The notes below the pieces were generated by a model. The model searched no databases, was not told the DNA's origin, and saw only the letters and a program-made list of their open reading frames with translations. The position numbers and the translations under genes were made by a program. Shown here in pieces: positions 18,681 to 26,787 of a stretch of DNA of 64,000 nt (its first letter is position 1; each line of letters starts with the position of its first letter). This DNA comes from Muribaculaceae bacterium. Its GTDB lineage: Bacteria > Bacteroidota > Bacteroidia > Bacteroidales > Muribaculaceae. The stretch spans positions 124,001 through 188,000 of the forward strand of contig JAFLTQ010000001.1 of NCBI GenBank assembly GCA_022510385.1. The letters are read 5' to 3'.

Positions 18681-19573
18681 TCACGAAATCTACATAACAA
18701 TTCATCATAATGGTCTATTCTCCTGTCGCGTAGGAAAGGCCACCAATGACGCACATTTTCCGTTCTTTCCAAATCAATTTCAACCATCGCCTCCTCAGGT
18801 GCCGAATCGCTACATTTATGTAGAATTTCTCCCTGTGGCCCACACACAAAACTGGAGCCCCAAAAATCTATCCCCGAGGTGTGACCTGATGGATCCTCTT
18901 CAAACCCATATCTGTTAACACTTATCAAAGGTAAGCCATTGGCAATGGCATGCGCCCTTTGGATAGTGATCCATGCATCAAGCTGCCGTTTCTTTTCTTC
19001 CGTGTCATCATCCGGATTCCAGCCAATGGCAGTCGGATATATCAATATCTCGGCTCCTTTCAGCGCCATAAGACGTGCTGCTTCCGGATACCACTGATCC
19101 CAACAAACCAGCACTCCAAGCGACCCTATGCTTGTCTCGATCGGATGGAAACCCATATCTCCGGGGGTGAAATAGAACTTCTCATAAAAGCCCGGATCAT
19201 CAGGTATGTGCATTTTCCTATATTTGCCTCTCAGAGAGCCGTCGCTGTCAAACACTAACGCCGTGTTGTGATAGAGTCCTGCCGCGCGACGCTCAAAGGC
19301 ACTTGTAACCAATACTACATTATTATTATGCGCCGCCTCTGCATAAAAATCCATAAAGTCATCGAGACTCGTGGCATACTTGAAATTCTCCACATTCTCA
19401 CTCTGACAAAAATATGGCGAATCATGCAACTCCGATAATACTATCAGGTTAGCCCCCTCGGATGAAAGACTCTCTATCGACGATAGATTCCTTTTCCTAT
19501 TCAACTCTATATCCTCATTAAAGGAACGTTGCACTATACCTGCCTTGATTCTTTTCTCTTTCATATCAGTCAA
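18677..19573 (-). CDS. aguB: N-carbamoylputrescine amidase (nitrilase superfamily)
   Basis: 298 aa. The Glu-Lys-Cys triad of carbon-nitrogen hydrolases is visible: Glu in VLSELHDSPYF (about 46), Lys in KYRKMHIPDDPGFYEKFYF (about 120) and Cys in VLVCWDQWYPEAARL (about 157). The C-terminal NVRHWWPFLRDRRID matches the N-carbamoylputrescine amidase subfamily. The enzyme turns N-carbamoylputrescine into putrescine, CO2 and ammonia. The 5' end overlaps the 3' end of the agmatine deiminase gene by 8 bp, and together they make the two-step agmatine-to-putrescine route. Confidence 0.93.
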   Translation of the reverse strand: MTDMKEKRIKAGIVQRSFNEDIELNRKRNLSSIESLSSEGANLIVLSELHDSPYFCQSENVENFKYATSLDDFMDFYAEAAHNNNVVLVTSAFERRAAGLYHNTALVFDSDGSLRGKYRKMHIPDDPGFYEKFYFTPGDMGFHPIETSIGSLGVLVCWDQWYPEAARLMALKGAEILIYPTAIGWNPDDDTEEKKRQLDAWITIQRAHAIANGLPLISVNRYGFEEDPSGHTSGIDFWGSSFVCGPQGEILHKCSDSAPEEAMVEIDLERTENVRHWWPFLRDRRIDHYDELLCRFRD

Positions 19574-20618
19574 ATATTACAGGATTAAATAATCCTTTGG
19601 GTAGTTGCATGGTTGCGCAATGAAGCGACCCATGTTGTTTGGTAAGTGTCACACAATCTATCCCCACTATCTTATGATGCGGGAAAGCTATTCTGACCGT
19701 TTGCATGGCCAACGTATCGTTCTGAGGCTGGCCATAGACGGGCATAAAAAGCTTGTCAGGAGTCACCAGATAATTGGCATAGGTAGCCGGCAACCTGTTA
19801 CCCTCTTCATCATAAATCGGATCGGGAAGAGGCAATTCAACAAGATTGAAAGGATTCCCTTCTCCATTTCGGAACATTGACAACTGAGCCCTCATTTTAA
19901 GAAGCTCTTCAAATTGAGGGTCATCCATATTCCGGCATCCGGTGAAGAGAATAATATTATCAGGGGCCATTCGGGCAAGCGTGTCTATATGAGAATCAGT
20001 GTCATCCCCAATTAGGGCGCCATAATCCAAAAAGAGAATATGATTGGCTCCAAGCCTGTTTCTCAACTCCTTATCTGCCTCAAATTTCGACAGCCCTCCG
20101 TTGCGATTTGGTGAGCATAGGCATCTGCTGGTGGTTAGAATTGTTCCTTCGCCATTGGTCTCTACTGAACCTCCCTCCAAAACGAATGAGGTTTCATTCC
20201 TATAGACTCCTTTGCTGAATACTGATTTTTCATTGAGAAATCGGTTAACCAAATTATCTTTGTCGGCAGCAAATTTCAGTCCCCAGCCGTTAAATCCGAA
20301 ATCAAGACCTCGTAAGCCATCTCCGGGATTGCCGTTCTTTACTATAGTCAGAGGGCCGTAATCACGGGTCCAGGTGTCATTATAATCAGCCTCTATAAAC
20401 GTAACTCCCTTGAGAACACCCTCTTGCAGCAATTTCTCAGCCTCTTTCGCATCTTTACAAAGAAGCACGACATGAACCCCTTCAGCCACAAAAGTTTCTA
20501 TTATTCGCTTATATTGCGCTAAAGCCTCTTCAAGTATATACTCCCAATCTGTGGTTTTATCCGGCAATGCCATCAAGACACCGTCGATAGGAGTCCATTC
20601 CGGTAAAAATTCTTTCAT
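19566..20618 (-). CDS. aguA: Agmatine deiminase
   Basis: 350 aa, full length for the peptidylarginine-deiminase-like family. Family motifs are NDTWTRDYGPL (about 80-92), FVLEGGSVETNGEGT (about 145-160), the histidine in DSHIDTLARM (about 210) and the catalytic cysteine near the C-terminus in GSLHCATMQLP (about 335). It converts agmatine to N-carbamoylputrescine and ammonia. The overlapping aguB gene completes putrescine synthesis. A candidate -7 box (TAAATTTG, minus strand 20653-20660) lies 35 bp upstream, with only a weak -33 partner. Confidence 0.94.
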   Translation of the reverse strand: MKEFLPEWTPIDGVLMALPDKTTDWEYILEEALAQYKRIIETFVAEGVHVVLLCKDAKEAEKLLQEGVLKGVTFIEADYNDTWTRDYGPLTIVKNGNPGDGLRGLDFGFNGWGLKFAADKDNLVNRFLNEKSVFSKGVYRNETSFVLEGGSVETNGEGTILTTSRCLCSPNRNGGLSKFEADKELRNRLGANHILFLDYGALIGDDTDSHIDTLARMAPDNIILFTGCRNMDDPQFEELLKMRAQLSMFRNGEGNPFNLVELPLPDPIYDEEGNRLPATYANYLVTPDKLFMPVYGQPQNDTLAMQTVRIAFPHHKIVGIDCVTLTKQHGSLHCATMQLPKGLFNPVIFD

Positions 20619-20698
20619 CTATTATTTTCAAAACCTTAAGCCTCTCTCTTTGCAAATTTAACAAATTGAACCCATACCGCAATATTTTAAAAACCCCT

Positions 20699-20731
20699 TT
20701 TGGTTTGTTAAGCTAAATGTGTGTAATTTTG
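20699..20731 (+). promoter_or_regulatory. Promoter of the aminotransferase gene with short leader
   Basis: TTTG at 20699-20702, a 21-nt spacer and TAATTTTG at 20724-20731. The predicted start near 20735 leaves only about 14 nt before the ATG at 20749. The -7 box overlaps a frame-compatible GTG at 20719-20721, ruling that GTG out as the start. Confidence 0.55.
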
Positions 20732-20748
20732 CAAACAACTCAATAATA

Positions 20749-21996
20749 ATGTCTACAAAATTACAAATATCTGATAGAGGGACGCAAATGCCCGCCTCCC
20801 CGATTCGCAAGCTCGCGCCCATTGCTGAGGCAGCTGAAGAAAAGGGCATAATGATATATCGGCTCAACATCGGCCAACCCGACTTGCCTACACCTCCTAA
20901 AGCCCTTGAAGCATTGAAACATGTCGACAGGCAGATTCTTGAATATAGCCCGTCGCAAGGTTATCTCTCTTTGAGAAAAGCTTTAGTGAATTATTATGAC
21001 AGATATCAGATAAAACTGGATGCCAACGATATAATCATCACTTGCGGCGGTTCCGAGGCGGTGTTGTTTGCATTTATGAGTTGCCTTAACCCCGGCGATG
21101 AAATCATAATTCCCGAACCGGCTTACGCCAATTATATGAGTTTCGCGGTTTCTGCCGGAGCTGTAATTAAAACCGTAGTAACCACAATCGATGAAGGTTT
21201 CTGTCTCCCTAAAATAGAAAAATTTGAAAATCTTATCACTCCACGCACAAAAGCAATCCTTATCTGCAACCCCAACAATCCAACCGGGTATCTTTACACT
21301 CAAAAAGAAATGAACCAGATTCGTGATCTGGTGAAAAAACATAATCTTTATCTTTTCTCCGACGAGGTTTACAGGGAATATATCTACACCGGAAGTCCAT
21401 ATATCAGCGCCATGCACCTTGAGGGTATCAGCGAGAATGTGATATTAATAGACTCTGTGTCTAAACGTTATAGCGAATGTGGAATCCGTATTGGCGCTCT
21501 CATTACCAAAAACCAAAGCGTCAAAGACACTGTCATGAAGTTTTGTCAGGCTCGTCTTTCCCCTCCTCTAATAGGGCAGATTGTGGCCGAGGCTTCTATT
21601 GAGGGTACAGAGCAATATTCCCGAGATGTCTATGAAGAGTATCTGGAAAGACGTAAATGCCTAATTGATGGAGTAAACCGTATACCGGGCTGTTACACTC
21701 CAATCCCAATGGGGGCTTTCTACACTGTCGCCTCCCTTCCGGTTGATGACTCAGAAAGATTCTGTGCCTGGTGTCTCTCCGATTTCTCTTGGAAAGATGA
21801 AGAGACTCCGGAAGGGGTTGCCGGTGAAACTATTATGATGGCACCTGCAAGCGGATTCTACACAGATCCCGAATTAGGGAAAAATCAAGTAAGGCTCGCT
21901 TACGTTTTAGACAAGAAAAAAATTAAAAGAGCCCTCTTTATACTCGGAAAAGCCCTTGAGGAGTATAACAAGCTTTATTCTGAAAACAACAAATAG
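20749..21996 (+). CDS. PLP-dependent class I/II aminotransferase (aspartate aminotransferase-like)
   Basis: 415 aa from the ATG at 20749; a GTG ten codons upstream lies before the predicted transcription start. Fold type I hallmarks are NIGQPDLPTPPKALEAL, a GGSEAVLFA cofactor loop, NPNNPTGYLYTQ, and the Schiff-base lysine in DSVSKRYSECGIRIGAL (about residue 240). The C-terminus has VRLAYVLD, the arginine of which usually binds the substrate carboxylate. It transfers amino groups between an amino acid and a 2-oxoacid; the exact substrate is uncertain. Its 3' end overlaps the convergent M23 peptidase gene by 22 bp. Confidence 0.9.
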   Translation: MSTKLQISDRGTQMPASPIRKLAPIAEAAEEKGIMIYRLNIGQPDLPTPPKALEALKHVDRQILEYSPSQGYLSLRKALVNYYDRYQIKLDANDIIITCGGSEAVLFAFMSCLNPGDEIIIPEPAYANYMSFAVSAGAVIKTVVTTIDEGFCLPKIEKFENLITPRTKAILICNPNNPTGYLYTQKEMNQIRDLVKKHNLYLFSDEVYREYIYTGSPYISAMHLEGISENVILIDSVSKRYSECGIRIGALITKNQSVKDTVMKFCQARLSPPLIGQIVAEASIEGTEQYSRDVYEEYLERRKCLIDGVNRIPGCYTPIPMGAFYTVASLPVDDSERFCAWCLSDFSWKDEETPEGVAGETIMMAPASGFYTDPELGKNQVRLAYVLDKKKIKRALFILGKALEEYNKLYSENNK

Positions 21997-22739
21997 GGTT
22001 TAAACCAAACTATCGGATCAACCGGCCTCCCAAAATAGCGTGTCTCGAAATGGAGATGCGGACCCGTTGCATTACCTGTTTCTCCTCCGATTCCTATTGC
22101 ATGACCGGCTTCCAATTTATCTCCACCCTTCACTATCCCCCTCTGTAGATGGCCGTAAACTGTCTCTATACCCCCGGCATGGCTGACTATTACATATTTA
22201 CCATAACCGGAAGGATCATAACCCGTTTTTGTCACCACCCCGGGGAGAACACACTTAACCGTATCCCCGTTTTGAAGTTTGATGTCTATCCCATAATGGA
22301 ATCGATGGAAATCAGGACGGTAGCCAAATCGCGAAGTCAAACCACCATCTGCAGGCATTTGAAATTCTGAATTATCAAATTCCGGTAATACCCCTTTATA
22401 GGGAACATAGCGCGAATAACGTCCTCCCCTTTTTCTTCTCGGATTCTTTCCCGACCAATCCCCGGTTTCATGATAACCATGTTCGATATAAACCCCCTCT
22501 ACAAAATCCAATACGTTTTTTGCAAATGCTTCCTTTTCTTCTTCCTCAGAAAACATTCCCACAATTTCAAGGATATCTTCACCTTTTTCCTGATCTTCGC
22601 CCCGGATACTATCTTCGCTCTCTTTTCCCGCCACAACTCCGGCAAGTTCTGAAAAAAGATCAGCCCTTGACGGAAGGAAACAAAAGTGAAGCATCCCCGT
22701 AAGAAAGAAAACGATAATTATGTGAAAGCGCCTCTTCAT
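21975..22739 (-). CDS. M23 family metallopeptidase (LytM-type murein hydrolase)
   Basis: 254 aa from the ATG at 22739, chosen because it opens a clean signal peptide (MKRRFHIIIVFFLTGMLHF); an ATG at 22757 would add six residues. The zinc site of M23 endopeptidases is complete: HYGIDIKLQNGD (HxxxD, about 165) and the HxH in ATGPHLHFETRYFG near the C-terminus. It should cleave peptidoglycan crosslinks, or activate another hydrolase, in the periplasm. Residues 30-90 form an acidic linker. The first 80 bp lie inside the 3' end of queA in another frame, which is unusually long for two unrelated proteins. Confidence 0.9.
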   Translation of the reverse strand: MKRRFHIIIVFFLTGMLHFCFLPSRADLFSELAGVVAGKESEDSIRGEDQEKGEDILEIVGMFSEEEEKEAFAKNVLDFVEGVYIEHGYHETGDWSGKNPRRKRGGRYSRYVPYKGVLPEFDNSEFQMPADGGLTSRFGYRPDFHRFHYGIDIKLQNGDTVKCVLPGVVTKTGYDPSGYGKYVIVSHAGGIETVYGHLQRGIVKGGDKLEAGHAIGIGGETGNATGPHLHFETRYFGRPVDPIVWFKPYLLFSE

Positions 22740-23904
22740 AAATCTTTCGCCAATCATCCCCTCCTATAAAAGAGGAGACTAATAATAGAAGTGTGGATTT
22801 TGGTTGATGGAAATTGGTTACCATAGCATCCACAATTCGCCAATGGAATCCCGGGGCTATCATTATAGAGGTGGATGCCACCAGATTTTCAAGACCCTCC
22901 TCCTCCATTTTTTTTAATATGATTTCAAGAGAGTTTATCGAGTTGAGTTTATCTGTATCTATATCATTGTAAGCCGTCCATTGGTCTACTCTGAAAGGAT
23001 CTTGGCTTCCTGCCATTATTGCCTTTCCTATTATAGGTAGAGATTCCAATGTACGCACTGTCGTAGTCCCCACGGCCACCACAGGTTTTCCTTCTCTCTT
23101 CCAATCAATTAGTTTTTTCAAAAAGTCACGGTTCACACTGAATGGCTCGGAATGCATCGCATGATTTCCAATCTTCTCACTCTTTACGGGCTTGAAGGTG
23201 CCGGCACCCACATGCAAAGTGATCTTCCCGATTTCTACGCCATGCGCTTCAAGTCCCTCAAAAACCCTGTCTGTGAAATGAAGCCCTGCTGTGGGAGCTG
23301 CCACCGATCCTTTAGCACGCGCATAAATTGTCTGATAATCTGACAAATCCCGTTCTTCCGACTCTCGGTTCAGATAGGGTGGAATTGGTATTCTTCCAGC
23401 TATCTCGATAATTTGCGAAAAACTAATCCCATCTCCTTCCCAAGAAAATTTTACCTCAGAACTCCCGTCAGGATATTGCCGCAATCTCTCTGCACATATT
23501 TTCAATTGCTTCTTGGAGTCCGGCAAATCCAAAATTAAAAAAATCCCACCTGATTTCCATTTCTTGGAATTTCCCACAAGGCATTTCCATACACACTCTT
23601 CTCGGCTCTGAAAATTTAACACATAGTCGGCCGGTTCTATCGGTTCAAGCAGAAATAATTCGATTCCGGCTCCGGTGTCCTTATGGAATTGCATTCGCGC
23701 ATTTATAACCCGTGTGTCATTACATACCAATAAAGCTCCGGGAGGCAATAAATCCGGCAACTCTTTGAAAACGCGATGATAAATTTTCCCGGAAGATGTC
23801 CTTAACAGGAGCTTGCACTCATCCCTTTGCTCTAAAGGGTGAACGGGAATCATATCATCCGGAAGGGTATAATCAAAATCATTTATGGAAATTTCTTTAA
23901 CCAT
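22660..23904 (-). CDS. queA: S-adenosylmethionine:tRNA ribosyltransferase-isomerase QueA
   Basis: 414 aa from the ATG at 23904; ten more residues are possible upstream. It builds epoxyqueuosine in the anticodon wobble base of queuosine tRNAs. Family motifs are DFDYTLPDDMIP, LLVCNDTRVINAR, YARAKGSVAAPTAGLHFT, ITLHVGAGTFKPVK, VGTTTVRTLESL and TNFHQPKSTLLLLVSSFIGG. It is longer than the ~350-residue enzymes of Proteobacteria because of an insertion near residues 240-310. The start overlaps the MFS gene's stop by 8 bp, and the 3' end overlaps the M23 gene by 80 bp. Confidence 0.94.
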   Translation of the reverse strand: MVKEISINDFDYTLPDDMIPVHPLEQRDECKLLLRTSSGKIYHRVFKELPDLLPPGALLVCNDTRVINARMQFHKDTGAGIELFLLEPIEPADYVLNFQSREECVWKCLVGNSKKWKSGGIFLILDLPDSKKQLKICAERLRQYPDGSSEVKFSWEGDGISFSQIIEIAGRIPIPPYLNRESEERDLSDYQTIYARAKGSVAAPTAGLHFTDRVFEGLEAHGVEIGKITLHVGAGTFKPVKSEKIGNHAMHSEPFSVNRDFLKKLIDWKREGKPVVAVGTTTVRTLESLPIIGKAIMAGSQDPFRVDQWTAYNDIDTDKLNSINSLEIILKKMEEEGLENLVASTSIMIAPGFHWRIVDAMVTNFHQPKSTLLLLVSSFIGGDDWRKIYEEALSHNYRFLSYGDASLLFPSVKG

Positions 23905-25291
23905 TCTCGATTGATTTATTGCCTTCTGACGCATCGGGAGTTACTGTTGAGGCCCTACTAACTGTTTCTGTCGCAACTTGTGCCGCGGCTCCCGGCGCAT
24001 CCGCTTTTGTTGATGACAAGGGTTTCGGATATTTTGGCAATCCGGTCCTCCCGGCGCTCTCAAAAGTAGGTTCTAACTCTGCCGGTATTACCTTCGTCAT
24101 ATGAGCCAAGACTAATATCAAAACCGCATAGGCCATCTGTGTTATTGCCGTAGAATGTAAAACATTATTTAAACCAACAACCGGACTGGCGATTCCTCCG
24201 AAGACATAACCTATAAATCCCAATAAGGCCGAGGCATCTCCGGCATAGAGACGGCCCTCATTCATTGCCAAGGTGTTTGACACTGTGAATATCAAGCCGA
24301 TACAGAATATCATACAAACATTCCACGCCTCATAAACCCATACGCTATCTACAAGAAACAGACATATTCCCTGTCCGATACAGATAAAAAATATTCCCCA
24401 GGCCCCAACTACCGCAGCCCTCTTTAATGGCTTGAAGGTCAATGCAATGGTAGCTCCAAAGGCTATAAAGATTGCATTAAAGCCCATAAACAGCCCGAAT
24501 TGTAACTGTGAATAATGATAATGGTCTTGTATGATAAACGGAGCTGCCGACACATACGCAAATACCAAACCCAAGGCTGCTCCCTTTAGAAGAGAGTGAA
24601 CCATGAAACGTTTGTTTTTGACCAGATATCCATAATTCTTAAAGGCAATCCCGAAATGTCCCTGGACTCTCCGGCTCGGTGGCAAAGATTCCTTGAGTGC
24701 CGGCGCCAACATTAGCAAAAGTATGCTGAATCCAAAAAGTATCCAGAAAATTCCTCGCCAACCTATGGCGTGAGAAACAAAACCTCCTAAAACCGGGGCG
24801 CTCGCAGGAGCAAAACCATTGATAGCACCAACCAATGCCATCACCTTTGCAAGGTGCTGACCCTGATACATGTCTGCCGGGATTGTCCTCGCAAGAAAAT
24901 AACCACCCGATGCTCCGAATCCCTGAACAAGACGCCACCAGATAAATTCCCAGATACTGTGTGACCAAACCGAACAGAAGGCTCCGATAGCAAATATTAC
25001 CATCGCTATATAAAGTATCGGTTTCCTGCCCCATCTGTCGCTGAAGGGGCCTAAAAGCATTTGGCCAACTCCAAGGCCGATCATCCCGAAAGTCAACCCA
25101 AGCTGACATGTCGACACAGAACAATGAAATGCCTTACACATAACCGGCAACGTCGGGATATACATATCGTTTACAAACGACCCGAAGGCGCTCAGCAATA
25201 CTAAATAAATGATTACAAACCAGTAATAACCTCCGCTTATCGGTGATTCAGTCTGTGTTGAAACTCCGGCCTGAGTTGTTGTTTCCCCCAT
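23897..25291 (-). CDS. MFS transporter, Bcr/CflA drug-resistance type
   Basis: 464 aa with about 12 transmembrane helices. FVNDMYIPTLPVMCKAF at the first helix and GPFSDRWGRKPIL in the loop after helix 2 are the Bcr/CflA-type signatures; GRKP is the MFS motif A. A hydrophilic C-terminal tail of about 60 residues, rich in Ala, Thr and Ser, extends beyond the usual ~400 residues. It probably exports small hydrophobic compounds through proton antiport, with substrate unknown. It lies between miaB and queA on the same strand, 95 bp from miaB and overlapping queA. Confidence 0.9.
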   Translation of the reverse strand: MGETTTQAGVSTQTESPISGGYYWFVIIYLVLLSAFGSFVNDMYIPTLPVMCKAFHCSVSTCQLGLTFGMIGLGVGQMLLGPFSDRWGRKPILYIAMVIFAIGAFCSVWSHSIWEFIWWRLVQGFGASGGYFLARTIPADMYQGQHLAKVMALVGAINGFAPASAPVLGGFVSHAIGWRGIFWILFGFSILLLMLAPALKESLPPSRRVQGHFGIAFKNYGYLVKNKRFMVHSLLKGAALGLVFAYVSAAPFIIQDHYHYSQLQFGLFMGFNAIFIAFGATIALTFKPLKRAAVVGAWGIFFICIGQGICLFLVDSVWVYEAWNVCMIFCIGLIFTVSNTLAMNEGRLYAGDASALLGFIGYVFGGIASPVVGLNNVLHSTAITQMAYAVLILVLAHMTKVIPAELEPTFESAGRTGLPKYPKPLSSTKADAPGAAAQVATETVSRASTVTPDASEGNKSIENG

Positions 25292-25386
25292 ATCTATTTA
25301 TTATTTTTAGTTAATTTCTAACCTATATGATACTCTCCCCAATATGACCTCTACCGCTTATAGCGACCAAGGTTTTACCATTCATG

Positions 25387-26754
25387 TTATTCCCCTATCA
25401 ATTCTCCCTTCAATGTGGCCGAAGAAGCTGATATAACCCTTACCCTAACAAAATCTCCCGGTTTACTTTCACCCTTTGGAAAAACCACCACCTTATTTTG
25501 TGAAGTTCTGCCGAAATGCTCATCCGGATTACGTTTGGATTTCCCTTCCACCAAAACCTCAAACTCCTTCCCCACATCTTTAAGGTTATTCTGCATAGAA
25601 ATCTCATTCTGCAATCCTATCAACTTGTTAAGTCGCTCTATCTTAACCTCCTCGGGGATATTGTCAGGTAGATATTTAGAGGCATACGTGCCGGGTCTTT
25701 CAGAGTATTTAAAAAGGAATGATGAGTCAAACCCAACTTCTTTCATCAACGACAAAGAGGCTTCGAAATCCTCCTCACTCTCTCCATGGAAACCCGTGAA
25801 AAGGTCTGTGGTGATTCCGGCATCCGGCAGTATCCTCCGAATAGCTGCAATGCGGTCGAGATACCATTCTCTCGTGTACTTGCGATTCATGGCCTTAAGC
25901 ACCGAGTTGCTGCCGCTCTGAACCGGCAGATGGATATGATGTGCTATGTTCGGATGAGAGGCAATCGTCTTGATGATTTCATCGCTCATATCCTTGGGAT
26001 TAGAGGTAGTAAACCGGATTCTCATTCCGGGTGCTGCTTTGGCTACTAATGAAAGAAGTGCCGGAAAATCTGTGACTTGACCCTCTTTATCTATATATTT
26101 ATAACTGTTGACATTCTGGCCTAACAGCGTAGCCTCTTTAAAACCTCTTCTTTGAAGGTCGGAAAGTTCCTTCAAGATACTTTCGGGTTCCCGGCTCCGC
26201 TCCCTCCCTCGAGTATAGGGCACTATACAATAAGAACAGAAATTGTTACATCCTCTCATTATTGATATGAAACCGCTTATCCCGCCTCCCCCGATTCTTG
26301 TCGGTATTATATCTCGATATGTCTCTGTTGTGGAAAGGTCGATATTGATAGCCGCCTCGCCATTCTCTGCTGACGCTATCAGATTCGGAAGATCAAGATA
26401 TGCATCGGGGCCGGCCACAAGGTTAACCCCGTGCTCCTCTATGAGCTGATGTTTTAACCTTTCAGCCATGCAGCCGATTACTCCTATCAGGATATTCTTC
26501 CCCATCTTGCGACGCATTGAACGCCAATACAACAGACGCGAATAGATCTTTTGCTCCGCATTGTCACGGATAGAACATGTGTTCAAAAAGACTGCATCCG
26601 CCTCTTCATCTTTTTCTGTCATTTCATATCCGGCCATTCCCATCACTGCCGCTACAGTTTCAGAATCCGCCACATTCATCTGGCAGCCATAGGTCTCGAT
26701 CCTTAGCTTCTTACCTTTTAATTTCTCATTATCCGGAAGTTGAAATGATGTCAT
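25387..26754 (-). CDS. miaB: tRNA-2-methylthio-N6-dimethylallyladenosine synthase MiaB
   Basis: 455 aa. The N-terminal UPF0004 domain has three cluster cysteines (TYGCQMNVADS, FLNTCSIRDNA, IGVIGCMAERL). The radical SAM domain has GCNNFCSYCIVPYTRGRERSR (about 165-185), and a TRAM domain lies at the C-terminus (about 390-450). It adds a methylthio group to i6A37 of tRNAs reading codons that start with U. The RGRERSR sequence after the cluster motif points to MiaB and away from RimO. The gene starts 33 bp after the stop of the PEP-binding protein gene. Confidence 0.95.
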   Translation of the reverse strand: MTSFQLPDNEKLKGKKLRIETYGCQMNVADSETVAAVMGMAGYEMTEKDEEADAVFLNTCSIRDNAEQKIYSRLLYWRSMRRKMGKNILIGVIGCMAERLKHQLIEEHGVNLVAGPDAYLDLPNLIASAENGEAAINIDLSTTETYRDIIPTRIGGGGISGFISIMRGCNNFCSYCIVPYTRGRERSREPESILKELSDLQRRGFKEATLLGQNVNSYKYIDKEGQVTDFPALLSLVAKAAPGMRIRFTTSNPKDMSDEIIKTIASHPNIAHHIHLPVQSGSNSVLKAMNRKYTREWYLDRIAAIRRILPDAGITTDLFTGFHGESEEDFEASLSLMKEVGFDSSFLFKYSERPGTYASKYLPDNIPEEVKIERLNKLIGLQNEISMQNNLKDVGKEFEVLVEGKSKRNPDEHFGRTSQNKVVVFPKGESKPGDFVRVRVISASSATLKGELIGE

Positions 26755-26787
26755 ATTGTAGTGTTCTTTGCAAGGTTAGATCCGCTA

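Noticed and set aside
20719..20748. GTG start ten codons upstream of the aminotransferase ATG
   Set aside because: The predicted -7 box and transcription start fall after that GTG, and family members begin near the ATG.
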